Below, piece after piece: positions 20,104 to 28,819 of a stretch of 64,000 nt of DNA; positions within the stretch are counted from its first letter, which is position 1, and each line of letters begins with the position of its first letter. The position numbers were made by a program, and so were the translations under genes. Below the pieces are notes generated by a model. The model saw only the letters and a program-made list of their open reading frames with translations, did no database searches and was not told where the DNA came from. Source of the stretch: Paraburkholderia rhizosphaerae (GTDB lineage: Bacteria; Pseudomonadota; Gammaproteobacteria; Burkholderiales; Burkholderiaceae); NCBI RefSeq assembly GCF_004366595.1, contig NZ_SORE01000010.1, positions 62,001 to 126,000 on the forward strand, read 5' to 3'.

Positions 20104-22534
20104 AGTGCGCCGCGCCACCAGTGTCAGCAGCATCGTCGTGCGTTTGCTGGTGTCGACGGTGGCGGTCACGGCCGTCCTGTTGCTCGTGCTGCTTGCAGCG
20201 GCGAGCGCAAATACGGAGTTCTTCGACCGCTATTACCAGTGGCTCTATACGGCCAATATCGCGGTCGCGCTGATCTTCATGGTGATCGTCGCGGTGCTGG
20301 TCGTCGTGATCATCTCGCGCTTGCGAAAGGGCAAGTTCGGCACGCGGCTGCTCGCGAAGCTGGCGTTCTTCTTCGCGCTGGTCGGCGTCGTGCCGGGCGG
20401 CATTATCTACATCGTGTCGTATCAGTTCGTGTCGCGCAGTATCGAATCGTGGTTCGATGTGAACGTCGAGACGGCGCTGACGTCGGGCCTCGCGCTAGGA
20501 CGCGGGATGCTCGACGCGTCGCTGTCCGATCTGCAGACGAAGGGCCGGCTGATGGCCGAGCAGCTTGCGAATGCCGATTCGGCCGGCACCACGCTTACGC
20601 TGTTGCGCTTGCGCGATCAGTTCGGCGTGCAGGACGCGACCATCGTCGAGCCGGTGCGCAGCATGTCGGGCGCGTCGCCTGAAATGCACGTGGTTGCGCA
20701 GGCAACGGGTAACTACGCCTCGCTGGTGCCCAGCGATCTGCCGACGCCGCTGATGATCGAACAGGCGCGCGGCCGCGGTTTCGCGGCGATCGAAGGCGAA
20801 GTGGATGGCGACCCGCATGCGCAGGGCAGCAAGGGCGTTTTGCGTTTGCGCATCGTGCAACGTATTCCGGATGCCAATGCATCGCAGCTGCAACCGGCCG
20901 ACCGCTTCCTGCAGCTCACGCAACCGGTGTCGGCGTCGCTCGCGCGCAATGCGGATGCGGTGCAGCGCGCGTACCGGGAGTATCAGGAGAAGGCGCTTGG
21001 GCGTACCGGTTTGCGCAAGATGTACATCGGCACGCTGACGCTCGCGCTGTTCCTCGCGACCTTCATCGCGATGATGCTTGCGCTCGCGCTCGGCAACCAG
21101 CTCGCGCGGCCGCTGTTCCTGCTTGCGCAGGGCACGAAGGAAGTGACCGAAGGTGACTACACGCCCAAGCGCGAGATCAAGTCGCGCGACGAACTCGGCT
21201 TCCTGACGCAGTCGTTCAACGCGATGACGCGGCAGCTGTCCGAAGCACGCGCGGCGGTCGAAAACAACCGGATCGCGCTCGAACATTCGAAGACGTACCT
21301 CGAAAGCATTCTGGCGAACCTGACCGCCGGCGTGTTCGTGTTCGACCGGCAGTTCAGGCTGACCACCGCCAACCGCGGCGCCGAGCGTATCTTCCGCCAG
21401 CCGTTCCAGATGGTGCTCGGTTCGCCACTTGACCGGATCTCCGTGCTGAGCGAATTCGGCGCGATGATTCGCAAGGCCTTCGCCGATCGCGAGGCGGCAG
21501 GCGGCGATGACCAGCACGATGACGGCCACTGGCAGCAGCAGTTCTCGATCCAGGTGCCGGGCGAATCCGACCCGTTGACCTTGCTCGTGCGCGGCGCGCG
21601 TTTGTTATCCGCGACGACGTCGGGGGGGGAAGCCAACGATCCGCAAACGTCCGGCTACGTGGTCGTGTTCGACGATATCTCCGACGTGATCTCCGCGCAG
21701 CGTTCGATCGCGTGGGGCGAAGTCGCGCGGCGTCTCGCGCACGAGATCAAGAACCCGCTGACGCCCATTCAGCTATCCGCCGAGCGACTGCAAATGAAAC
21801 TCGCCGACAAGCTCACACCGCACGACGCAGACGTGTTGAAGCGCGGCGCGACGACCATCGTGAACCAGGTTGCGGCGATGAAGCAGATGGTCGACGATTT
21901 CCGCGATTACGCGCGCACGCCGCCCGCGGTGTTGTCCAATTTGCAGCTTAATGAACTCGTAAGCGAAGTGCTGACGCTGTACGGCATCGAGGAAGGCAAG
22001 AGCGCGATTAGCGTCGAAATGGCCGACTTGCCGGTGATCCGTGGCGATGCAACGCAGCTTCGCCAGGTGATCCACAACCTGCTGCAGAATGCGCAGGACG
22101 CGGTGTCGGAAGTCGAGCATCCGCGTGTAGCGCTCGAGACGCGGACAGTAGAATATGGCGACGCCGACGCGGACGGCAAAACCCGAATCGCGGTACGACT
22201 CACGATATCGGACAATGGCCCGGGCTTCCCCGCGCGCATCCTGACGCGCGCGTTCGAACCTTATGTGACGACCAAAGCCAAAGGTACTGGGCTGGGACTG
22301 GCGATGGTCAAGAAGATCGTCGACGAACACGGCGCGCGCATCGACATCCGCAATCGTCTAAGGGCAGGCGACGTGATCGAAGGCGCGCAGATCTCGATTC
22401 TTTTTCTTCAACTCGCAGACAATGCGGCGCCTGGTGATGGACCTCATGCAGGAGCATCGACCGGGTCGCAGACGGCGCGCCACGGCGCGTCGCAGGGAAC
22501 GACAAAAGCAACAGTGCAGACAAGGGCAGCGTAA
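20093..22534 (+). CDS. NtrY-like membrane sensor histidine kinase
   Basis: This 813-residue kinase has N-terminal membrane helices (about 15-37, 50-70 and 85-105), a long extracytoplasmic part, a fourth helix near 305-335, then HAMP, a PAS domain (about 400-500), a HisKA H-box with His550 in RRLAHEIKNPLTPIQLS, an N-box (IHNLLQNAQDAVSE) and G-boxes (DNGPGFP, GTGLGLAMVKK). This matches NtrY rather than soluble NtrB. The start is GTG inside the end of the DUF4390 gene, and the stop abuts the regulator ATG. It probably phosphorylates that regulator. The signal is unknown. Confidence 0.9.
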   Translation: MLNRVRRATSVSSIVVRLLVSTVAVTAVLLLVLLAAASANTEFFDRYYQWLYTANIAVALIFMVIVAVLVVVIISRLRKGKFGTRLLAKLAFFFALVGVVPGGIIYIVSYQFVSRSIESWFDVNVETALTSGLALGRGMLDASLSDLQTKGRLMAEQLANADSAGTTLTLLRLRDQFGVQDATIVEPVRSMSGASPEMHVVAQATGNYASLVPSDLPTPLMIEQARGRGFAAIEGEVDGDPHAQGSKGVLRLRIVQRIPDANASQLQPADRFLQLTQPVSASLARNADAVQRAYREYQEKALGRTGLRKMYIGTLTLALFLATFIAMMLALALGNQLARPLFLLAQGTKEVTEGDYTPKREIKSRDELGFLTQSFNAMTRQLSEARAAVENNRIALEHSKTYLESILANLTAGVFVFDRQFRLTTANRGAERIFRQPFQMVLGSPLDRISVLSEFGAMIRKAFADREAAGGDDQHDDGHWQQQFSIQVPGESDPLTLLVRGARLLSATTSGGEANDPQTSGYVVVFDDISDVISAQRSIAWGEVARRLAHEIKNPLTPIQLSAERLQMKLADKLTPHDADVLKRGATTIVNQVAAMKQMVDDFRDYARTPPAVLSNLQLNELVSEVLTLYGIEEGKSAISVEMADLPVIRGDATQLRQVIHNLLQNAQDAVSEVEHPRVALETRTVEYGDADADGKTRIAVRLTISDNGPGFPARILTRAFEPYVTTKAKGTGLGLAMVKKIVDEHGARIDIRNRLRAGDVIEGAQISILFLQLADNAAPGDGPHAGASTGSQTARHGASQGTTKATVQTRAA

Positions 22535-23224
22535 ATGGCAACCATCCTGGTGGTAGATGATGAAATGGGCATCCGGGAACTGCTCTCGGAGATCCTCAGC
22601 GACGAAGGGCATCTGGTCGAAGTCGCGGAAAACGCGCAGGACGCGCGCGAATTCCGGCAGCGCGCGGCGCCCGATCTGGTGCTGCTCGACATCTGGATGC
22701 CTGACACCGATGGCGTCACATTGCTGAAAGAATGGGCGGCGCAAGGGCAACTGACGATGCCGGTCATCATGATGTCGGGCCATGCGACGATCGACACCGC
22801 TGTCGAAGCGACGAAGATCGGCGCACTGAACTTCCTCGAAAAGCCGATTGCATTGCAGAAGCTGCTGAAGGCCGTCGAACAAGGGCTCGCCCGCGGCAGT
22901 TCGACACCCGCGGCGGGCGGTGCAGCGGCAAAGCCGGCGTTGCCGGCGAATGCATCGACGGTCGCATCGGCTGCCGCATTGCCGATGCTTGCGGCCGATA
23001 ACGTGGGCGTGGGCACATTGCCTGCGCAGACCACGTCGATTTCATTCGACATTCCGTTGCGCGACGCGCGCGATGCGTTCGAGCGCGCGTACTTCGAATA
23101 TCACCTCGCGCGTGAGGGCGGCAGCATGACGCGGGTCGCTGAAAAGACCGGGCTCGAGCGCACGCACCTGTACCGCAAGCTCAAGCAGCTGGGTGTGGAT
23201 CTCGGCAAGAACAAGAGCGAATGA
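22535..23224 (+). CDS. NtrX-like response regulator without AAA+ domain
   Basis: This 229-residue regulator has a receiver domain (1-120, phospho-acceptor Asp52 in LLDIWMP) very like NtrX. An Ala-rich linker of about 50 residues follows, then a C-terminal Fis-type helix-turn-helix (AYFEYHLAREGGSMTRVAEK, then TGLERTHLYRKLKQLG). The sigma-54-interacting AAA+ domain that classical NtrX carries between these parts is missing, so it cannot drive sigma-54 promoters by ATP hydrolysis. The frame is intact, so this looks like a stable short form. It follows the kinase without a gap (stop then ATG). Confidence 0.9.
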   Translation: MATILVVDDEMGIRELLSEILSDEGHLVEVAENAQDAREFRQRAAPDLVLLDIWMPDTDGVTLLKEWAAQGQLTMPVIMMSGHATIDTAVEATKIGALNFLEKPIALQKLLKAVEQGLARGSSTPAAGGAAAKPALPANASTVASAAALPMLAADNVGVGTLPAQTTSISFDIPLRDARDAFERAYFEYHLAREGGSMTRVAEKTGLERTHLYRKLKQLGVDLGKNKSE

Positions 23225-23333
23225 GCGCTGTGTCGCCGCGGTTCACACGAGCGGATGTCTCGCCGTTTCTCACGCAGCACGTTACGCCACCCTCCGCGCA
23301 CCGTACGTGGTCCGACAATTTTCACGGAGGGGC

Positions 23334-23362
23334 TTGAGGCAGGCGGCATGCTTTGCTATACT
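23334..23362 (+). promoter_or_regulatory. Promoter of tRNA-Phe
   Basis: TTGAGG at 23334-23339 and TATACT at 23357-23362 have an ideal 17-base spacer. Transcription would start about 7 bases before the tRNA. Confidence 0.75.
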
Positions 23363-23376
23363 CTCGCTTCTTCGTT

Positions 23377-23452
23377 GGCCCGGTAGCTCAGTTGGTAGAG
23401 CAGCGGATTGAAAATCCGCGTGTCGGTGGTTCGATTCCGCCCCAGGCCACCA
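23377..23452 (+). tRNA. tRNA-Phe (GAA anticodon)
   Basis: The cloverleaf is complete with anticodon GAA in loop TTGAAAA, T loop TTCGATT and encoded CCA. The acceptor stem GGCCCGG against CCAGGCC has one mismatch, C5 opposite A68. Every other acceptor pair is Watson-Crick. Confidence 0.96.
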
Positions 23453-23459
23453 GGATTCG

Positions 23460-23493
23460 GCCCCAGGACATCGCAAGATTCCTGGGGCTTTTT
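23460..23493 (+). terminator. Intrinsic terminator of tRNA-Phe
   Basis: GCCCCAGGA pairs with TCCTGGGGC around an 11-base loop and is followed by TTTTTCC. It lies 8 bases after the tRNA. Confidence 0.9.
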
Positions 23494-23589
23494 CCTATCT
23501 TGCGGCCGAGTTGCAGCGCGATCGGGTCCGCGAGCCATGCAGGCGCCATCGGCAGAGCCCGGTACCGCATGATAAAATCTCAAGAATTC

Positions 23590-23622
23590 AAGGGCTTGCA
23601 CTGTCCGGTCGCAAGCCCTTTT
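23590..23622 (+). terminator. Second intrinsic terminator
   Basis: AAGGGCTTGC pairs with GCAAGCCCTT around an 11-base loop, followed by TTGTGTTT. It lies about 100 bases after the first terminator and may be a backup, or may end a short unannotated transcript. Confidence 0.7.
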
Positions 23623-23704
23623 GTGTTTCGGGGCCGTGATTCCAGGTCGTGTTTCCGGGCTGCTGTATTTCGGGCCGCCGGTCAGCGGCATCGGTCACGC
23701 CCGC

Positions 23705-23732
23705 TTGGCGTCGCGACATGCATGCCTATACT
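23705..23732 (+). promoter_or_regulatory. Likely promoter of queC-queE-queD
   Basis: TTGGCG at 23705-23710 and TATACT at 23727-23732 are 16 bases apart. The predicted leader before the queC GTG is about 65 bases. I looked for a preQ1 riboswitch in it and saw none. Confidence 0.5.
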
Positions 23733-23806
23733 GCATGAGCCGGTCATCAGCGCCGGCGCGATCATAACCCTATGAGTGACCCTTTGAGCCTTCACGGAGT
23801 ATCACG

Positions 23807-24538
23807 GTGACTCGCAAAGATGCGAAGCGCAGCGCGCTGGTGCTGTTTTCCGGCGGCCAGGACTCGGCCACGTGTGTCGCATGGGCGCTCGATCGGTATG
23901 AAACGGTCGAAACGCTCGGCTTCGATTACGGGCAGCGGCACCGTGTCGAACTCGAGTGTCGCGGCAGCTTTCGCAGCGCAATTGCCGGTGCGTTTCCCGA
24001 ATGGGCCGCGCGACTCGGTGAAGACCATCTGATCGATCTGTCGGTGCTCGGCTCGATTAGCGACACTGCGATGACGCGCGAAATCGAAATCGAGACCGCG
24101 GCGAGCGGTCTGCCGAACACGTTCGTGCCGGGCCGCAACCTGATGTTTATGACGATCGCCGCGGCGATCGCTTATCGGCGCGGTTTGCAGGTGCTGGTCG
24201 GCGGCATGTGTGAGACGGACTTCTCCGGCTATCCCGATTGCCGCGACGATACGTTGAAGGCGCTGCAGGTTGCATTGAATCTCGGCATGGATAGCCGCTT
24301 TGTCGTCGAAACACCGTTGATGTGGCTCGACAAGGCCGATACGTGGCGTCTTGCGCATCAGCTTGGTGGCGACGCGCTGGTCGATCTGGTGCGCGTCGAG
24401 ACGCACACGTGCTACGTCGGCGAGCGTGCTGAACTGCACGACTGGGGCTACGGTTGCGGCGAATGTCCTGCGTGCCGTTTGCGCAAGCGCGGCTACGAAG
24501 CGTATCTGACCGGCGAGCAGGTCAGCGAGCCGGTGTAA
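23807..24538 (+). CDS. queC: 7-cyano-7-deazaguanine synthase
   Basis: This 243-residue enzyme turns 7-carboxy-7-deazaguanine into preQ0 using ATP and ammonia, for queosine tRNA modification. The PP-loop SGGQDSATC (15-23) and the C-terminal zinc-binding cysteines in [13 protein letters not shown] are present. The start is a GTG preceded by an ACGGAG ribosome site. It heads a queC-queE-queD group covering consecutive preQ0 steps. Confidence 0.95.
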   Translation: MTRKDAKRSALVLFSGGQDSATCVAWALDRYETVETLGFDYGQRHRVELECRGSFRSAIAGAFPEWAARLGEDHLIDLSVLGSISDTAMTREIEIETAASGLPNTFVPGRNLMFMTIAAAIAYRRGLQVLVGGMCETDFSGYPDCRDDTLKALQVALNLGMDSRFVVETPLMWLDKADTWRLAHQLGGDALVDLVRVETHTCYVGERAELHDWGYGCGECPACRLRKRGYEAYLTGEQVSEPV

Positions 24539-24684
24539 GACCGCGACGAGTCGCCGACTCGCGCGGCAACAGACCGGGCTAAGCGGCGCCCGCGGCAAGC
24601 AAACCGGCCGGCATGTCGGCCACTACGGTCAACCAGGCATCACGCGAAAACATCGTTCATCACAGTGCATCGGGCAGAACCAGC

Positions 24685-25317
24685 ATGACGTACGCGGTCA
24701 AGGAAATCTTCTATACGCTGCAAGGCGAAGGCGCGAACGCCGGACGCCCGGCCGTGTTTTGCCGGTTTGCCGGCTGCAACCTGTGGTCCGGCCGTGAAGA
24801 AGACCGCGCGGACGCGGTCTGCCGTTTTTGCGACACCGACTTCGTCGGCACCGATGGCGAAAACGGCGGCAAATTCCGCAGCGCCGACGAACTCGTCGCG
24901 AAGATCGCATCGCTATGGCCACAAGGCGAAGGCGAGCGCTTCGTGGTCTGCACGGGCGGCGAACCGATGCTGCAAATCGATCCGCCGTTCGTCGATGCAT
25001 TACATGCGGCGGGTTTCGAGATCGCGATCGAAACGAACGGCTCGCTGCCGGTACTCGAGACGATCGACTGGATCTGCGTGAGTCCGAAGGCCGATGCGCC
25101 GCTTGTCGTAACGAAGGGCAATGAGCTAAAAGTTGTGGTCCCGCAGGATAATCAGCGGCTGTCCGACTACGAAAAGCTCGACTTCGAATACTTCCTCGTC
25201 CAGCCGATGGACGGCCCGTCGCGCGATATCAATACGAAGCTCGCGATCGACTGGTGCAAGCGCCACCCGCGTTGGCGTCTGTCGATGCAAACCCACAAGT
25301 ACCTGAACATCCCCTGA
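24685..25317 (+). CDS. queE: 7-carboxy-7-deazaguanine synthase (radical SAM)
   Basis: This 210-residue radical SAM enzyme contracts 6-carboxytetrahydropterin to 7-carboxy-7-deazaguanine. Its iron-sulfur cysteines are spaced C-x14-C-x2-C (CNLWSGREEDRADAVCRFC) instead of the usual CX3CX2C. This atypical spacing is established for Burkholderia QueE. The start at 24685 gives MTYAVKEIFYTLQGEGA. An earlier ATG at 24613 adds 24 residues with no family similarity. queD follows 5 bases later. Confidence 0.94.
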   Translation: MTYAVKEIFYTLQGEGANAGRPAVFCRFAGCNLWSGREEDRADAVCRFCDTDFVGTDGENGGKFRSADELVAKIASLWPQGEGERFVVCTGGEPMLQIDPPFVDALHAAGFEIAIETNGSLPVLETIDWICVSPKADAPLVVTKGNELKVVVPQDNQRLSDYEKLDFEYFLVQPMDGPSRDINTKLAIDWCKRHPRWRLSMQTHKYLNIP

Positions 25318-25322
25318 TCGCC

Positions 25323-25769
25323 GTGCTGACCATTACCCGAAAACTCGAATTCGACGCGGGCCACCGCATTCCCGACCACCGCAGCCAGTGCCGCAATCTG
25401 CATGGGCATCGCTACGTGCTCGAGATCACGCTGCAGGGCGACCTGGTGGAAACGGAAGGTGCGCCCGATCGCGGCATGGTGATGGATTTCGCCGACGTGA
25501 AGTCGCTCGCGATGGAGCACCTCGTCAACCAGTGGGACCACGCGTTCATCGTCTATGAAGGCGACACGCAACTGTGCCGCTTTCTCGAATCGATGCCCGG
25601 CCACAAGACGGTTGTGCTCGATCGCATTCCAACCGTTGAAAATCTCGCGGCGGTTGCGTTCGGCATTCTCGCCAATGTCTATGACGCGCACTATGGCGTG
25701 AATCTGCGGCTGCAGCGTGTGCGTCTGTACGAAACGCCGAACTGCTGGGCGGATTTCGTCCGCGAATAA
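25323..25769 (+). CDS. queD: 6-carboxy-5,6,7,8-tetrahydropterin synthase
   Basis: This 148-residue member of the 6-pyruvoyl-tetrahydropterin synthase fold makes the substrate of QueE. Zinc-binding histidines are seen in DAGHRI and NLHGHRY, with the catalytic Cys in CRNLHGH and a C-terminal YETPNCWADF block. The best start is GTG at 25323, just after the queE stop; the open frame further upstream lies inside queE. Confidence 0.93.
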   Translation: MLTITRKLEFDAGHRIPDHRSQCRNLHGHRYVLEITLQGDLVETEGAPDRGMVMDFADVKSLAMEHLVNQWDHAFIVYEGDTQLCRFLESMPGHKTVVLDRIPTVENLAAVAFGILANVYDAHYGVNLRLQRVRLYETPNCWADFVRE

Positions 25770-25845
25770 CGCACGTTCGGTCGCCAGCCGATAGCGGCGT
25801 TATTGTCACGGTATGATCGTTCCGATAACCACCCGGAGCGAGACC

Positions 25846-25995
25846 ATGCCGGCCATCACCCGATCCCTTGCTGGGTCCGTCGCGCCGTTCATCACGGCGC
25901 AGCAGAACGCGTGTCATATGCACGGCGCGCGCCATATCGGCGTGCCTTCCCAGCCATCTTGCGGCGCAACGTGCGATGCGGAGGCGCGGCGATGA
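25846..25995 (+). CDS. Possible small ORF coupled to the aldolase gene
   Basis: This 49-codon frame begins at an ATG with GGAG 7 bases upstream and ends so that its TGA overlaps the aldolase ATG (ATGA). That arrangement would allow translational coupling. The product (MPAITRSLAGSVAPF...) contains three cysteines and has no similarity I recognise. It may be a leader peptide or chance. Confidence 0.28.
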   Translation: MPAITRSLAGSVAPFITAQQNACHMHGARHIGVPSQPSCGATCDAEARR

Positions 25996-26777
25996 GCACG
26001 TTCACCAATCCGCTGAAGCTGCGTCTGAAGGAACCGCCCGATCCGCTGTATGGGTTGTGGCTGTCGACGGGCAGCGCAAATGTCGCGGAAGCGCTCGCGC
26101 ATGCCGGTTTCGACTGGCTGCTGATCGACATGGAGCATTCGCCGAACGATAGCGTCGACGTGACCGAGCAGCTGCGCGCGATTGCCGCCGCGCACCTGCC
26201 GAGCGAGCCGGTCGTGCGCTTGCCGGTGGCCGAGCCGTGGGTGGTGAAGCGCGTACTGGATGCGGGTGCACGCACCCTGATGTTCCCGAATATCGAATCC
26301 GCCGACGAAGCGGCGTTCGCGGTTCGCCTCACGCAATACCCGGGCGTGGAAACGCCGGATGGACTACGCGGTGTCGCCGGCGCGGTACGCGCCGCGGCGT
26401 ACGGCATGCGCCGCGATTACCTGCAGAATGCGAACGCGCAGATCGCAACGATCGTACAGATCGAATCGGCGCGCGCGCTTGCGCAGGTCGAGCAGATTGC
26501 GGCGACGCCCGGCATCGATTGCCTGTTCGTCGGGCCCGCGGACCTCGCGGCAAGTCTCGGACACCTCGGTGATTCAAAGCATCCGGAGGTGCAGCAGGCG
26601 ATGGCACATATTGTGCAAGTTGCAAAGGATGCGCATATCGCGTCGGGAATCTTTGCGATGGATGTCGTGAGTGCGCGGCAATATCGTGATGCGGGTTTTC
26701 GCTTCATCTCGCTCGCTGCCGACGTGATGTGGCTGTTACGTGTGACGCGGCAGTCGTTGCAGGAGGTCAGGTCATGA
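25992..26777 (+). CDS. HpcH/HpaI-family aldolase
   Basis: This 261-residue class II pyruvate aldolase-like protein cleaves or forms 4-hydroxy-2-oxo acids. Seen motifs are LIDMEHSPND near the N-terminus, the substrate Arg in VVRLP, the metal-binding Glu in VQIESARAL and Asp in VGPADLAASLG. The ATG at 25992 has GGAGG 7 bases upstream. The longer frame starting earlier is not family-like. It overlaps the next gene by ATGA. The precise substrate is unknown. Confidence 0.9.
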   Translation: MSTFTNPLKLRLKEPPDPLYGLWLSTGSANVAEALAHAGFDWLLIDMEHSPNDSVDVTEQLRAIAAAHLPSEPVVRLPVAEPWVVKRVLDAGARTLMFPNIESADEAAFAVRLTQYPGVETPDGLRGVAGAVRAAAYGMRRDYLQNANAQIATIVQIESARALAQVEQIAATPGIDCLFVGPADLAASLGHLGDSKHPEVQQAMAHIVQVAKDAHIASGIFAMDVVSARQYRDAGFRFISLAADVMWLLRVTRQSLQEVRS

Positions 26778-27499
26778 ATAAGATTTCGCGGCAGTGGGCG
26801 CGTGTGGCCGCGCGCACTGGGGGCGTGGTTGCGCTGAGCGCATCGGTGGTGCTGATTGCCGCTAGCGTGCAGGCTGCTGACGCGCAAGCGTTCAACCCGA
26901 AGCCGGCGGACGCCGAAACGCAAACTGCCGTCGCCGATTACAACGCTGGCAATCTGACGTCGGCGCTCGCGGAATTCCGCAAGGCCGCGCAGCGCGGCAA
27001 CCGTCTCGCCGAATTCAACTACGCGATGATGCTGCTGAACGGTGAGGGCGGTCCGGCGAACGTCGACGAAGGCAAGAAATGGCTGCGCAAGGCCGCGGAT
27101 GCGAACATGTCGCACGCGCAGTACGTGTACGGCAAGATGTACGACGACGGCGAGTTCGTCGGCCGCGACCCGACGGAAGCGCACCAGTGGTTCCTGAAGG
27201 CCGCGAAGCAAGGGCATATTCAGGCGGAGCTCGCGCTCGCGAACCAGTTTCTCGACGGGCGCGGCACGACGCGCGACAACCAGCAAGCGTTCGTGTGGTA
27301 CAAGAAGGCCGCTGAAGGCGGCGACATGACCGCGCAATATGTGACGGGCTCGTTCTATGAACGCGGCGGCGACGGCGTTCCGCAGAATCTGAACGTCGCG
27401 CGCGCGTACTATGCGGCCGCGGCGGCGCAGGGCGATCCGGCGGCGCGGCTCAAGTATCAGCAGTTGAGCGCGCAGTTGCGCGAAGCGAAGCCGCAATAG
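26774..27499 (+). CDS. Exported Sel1-repeat protein
   Basis: This 241-residue protein has a signal peptide ending near VQAADA. The rest is a run of Sel1-type helical repeats of about 36 residues (AEFRKAAQRGNRLAEFNYAM, WLRKAADANMSHAQYVYGKM, WFLKAAKQGHIQAELALANQ, WYKKAAEGGDMTAQYVTGSF). Such repeats mediate protein contacts, so a periplasmic scaffold role is likely but its partner is unknown. AGGAGG lies 7 bases before the ATG, which overlaps the aldolase stop. Confidence 0.88.
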   Translation: MNKISRQWARVAARTGGVVALSASVVLIAASVQAADAQAFNPKPADAETQTAVADYNAGNLTSALAEFRKAAQRGNRLAEFNYAMMLLNGEGGPANVDEGKKWLRKAADANMSHAQYVYGKMYDDGEFVGRDPTEAHQWFLKAAKQGHIQAELALANQFLDGRGTTRDNQQAFVWYKKAAEGGDMTAQYVTGSFYERGGDGVPQNLNVARAYYAAAAAQGDPAARLKYQQLSAQLREAKPQ

Positions 27500-27590
27500 C
27501 CTTTCCGTTCGACGGCGGTGCGATCGTGCAGTCATGCCTTGCAAGCCCGCGCAGCGTGTTAACGCGCTTGCCGTGTTAAAGCAAACCCAC

Positions 27591-27633
27591 AAAGCAAAGA
27601 GAGACGCACATGCACGCGTCTCTCTTTGCTTTT
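27591..27633. terminator. Bidirectional intrinsic terminator
   Basis: AAAGCAAAGAGAGACGC pairs perfectly with GCGTCTCTCTTTGCTTT, giving a 17-bp stem with an 8-base loop between the convergent Sel1 and rodA genes. Confidence 0.88.
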
Positions 27634-27660
27634 GGCCCCGCCGGACTTGCAGCTCGCCCG

Positions 27661-28809
27661 CTAGCTTTGCATCAACCGCTTTTGCCGCGACACGCTCATG
27701 ATGAGTCCGATCGCGACACCGAGCGTCGTCAGCGCAGTGCCGCCGTAACTCATAAACGGCAGCGGCACGCCGACCACCGGCAGAATCCCGCTCACCATCC
27801 CGATGTTCACGAAGGCATAGGTGAAAAACGCCATCGTCAGCGAGCCGGCCAGCAGGCGCCCGAACAGCGTCGCGCCGTTCGCCGCGATATAGAGGCCGCG
27901 TGCGATCAGCGCCATATAAAGCGTAAGCAGCACGAGCCCGCCGGCAAGACCGAATTCCTCCGAGAACACCGCAAAGATAAAGTCGGTGTGCTTCTCCGGA
28001 ATGAACTCGAGGTGCGCCTGCGTTCCCTTCAGCCAGCCTTTGCCGAGCGGTCCGCCCGAACCGATCGCAATCACCGCCTGAATGGTGTGGAAGCCTTTGC
28101 CGAGCGGGTCCGAGGTCGGGTCGAGCAGCGTACAGATCCGGTGTTTCTGATAGTCGTGCATCAGCGGCCATTGCACGTCGGGCTGGCAGATCTTGTCCTG
28201 GAACGTCGCAATCGATGCCACCGCAATCACCCCGGCAATCAGCACCGGCACGATCAGCTTGAAGCTCAAGCCCGCGAAGTAGATCACGAAGAGCCCGGCG
28301 GCAAACACCAGCACCGCGGTGCCGAGGTCAGGCTGCTTTGCGATCAGTCCAACGGGAATTGCCAGAATGACAAGCCCGACCAGGTAGTCGTACCAGCGCA
28401 TCACCCCTTCACGGCGCTGGTAATACCACGCGAGCATCAGCGGTGTGGCGATCTTCAGAATCTCGGAAGGCTGGATCACGACGCCGACATTGATCCAGCG
28501 TTTCGCGCCCTTGCGTGTGAGCCCGAATAGCGCGACCGCAATCAGTAGCGCGACGCCGAATGTATAGGCGGGCACCGCGAAGCGCATCAGCGTATTCGGC
28601 GGCACGTTTGCGAGAATCCACATCAGCACGAACGTCAGCATGATGTTGCGCAACTGGTCCTCGACGCGTCCCGGCATATCGAGGCTCGCGCTGTACAGCG
28701 TGACAATGCCCACGCACAGCAGCAGAAACACGATCAGCGCGAGCGGCTTGTCGAAGCCCGCGAACATCCGCTTGATGCGGTCGAGCCAGGCGCGCTTGTC
28801 GAATTGCAT
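27661..28809 (-). CDS. rodA: Rod-shape glycosyltransferase RodA
   Basis: This 382-residue SEDS protein polymerises glycan strands in the elongasome with PBP2. About ten membrane helices are visible. Typical SEDS blocks are QPSEILKIATPLMLAWY, KQPDLGTAVLVF, FIFAVFSEEFGLAGG and PVVGVPLPFMSYGG. The start MQFDKRAWL at 28809 has AAGGAGAG upstream. A longer frame would run into mrdA. It is the last gene of mreB-mreC-mreD-mrdA-rodA, 10 bases after mrdA. Confidence 0.96.
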   Translation of the reverse strand: MQFDKRAWLDRIKRMFAGFDKPLALIVFLLLCVGIVTLYSASLDMPGRVEDQLRNIMLTFVLMWILANVPPNTLMRFAVPAYTFGVALLIAVALFGLTRKGAKRWINVGVVIQPSEILKIATPLMLAWYYQRREGVMRWYDYLVGLVILAIPVGLIAKQPDLGTAVLVFAAGLFVIYFAGLSFKLIVPVLIAGVIAVASIATFQDKICQPDVQWPLMHDYQKHRICTLLDPTSDPLGKGFHTIQAVIAIGSGGPLGKGWLKGTQAHLEFIPEKHTDFIFAVFSEEFGLAGGLVLLTLYMALIARGLYIAANGATLFGRLLAGSLTMAFFTYAFVNIGMVSGILPVVGVPLPFMSYGGTALTTLGVAIGLIMSVSRQKRLMQS

Positions 28810-28819
28810 GCCTCTCTCC

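Larger units (their letters stand above)
23225..23806. other. Intergenic region carrying tRNA-Phe
   Basis: The 582-base region holds a tRNA promoter, tRNA-Phe, two terminator hairpins and the queC promoter, each listed separately. No coding gene is supported. Confidence 0.6.

Noticed and set aside
23733..23806. preQ1 riboswitch before queC
   Set aside because: No preQ1-I or preQ1-II consensus hairpin or A-rich tail could be found.
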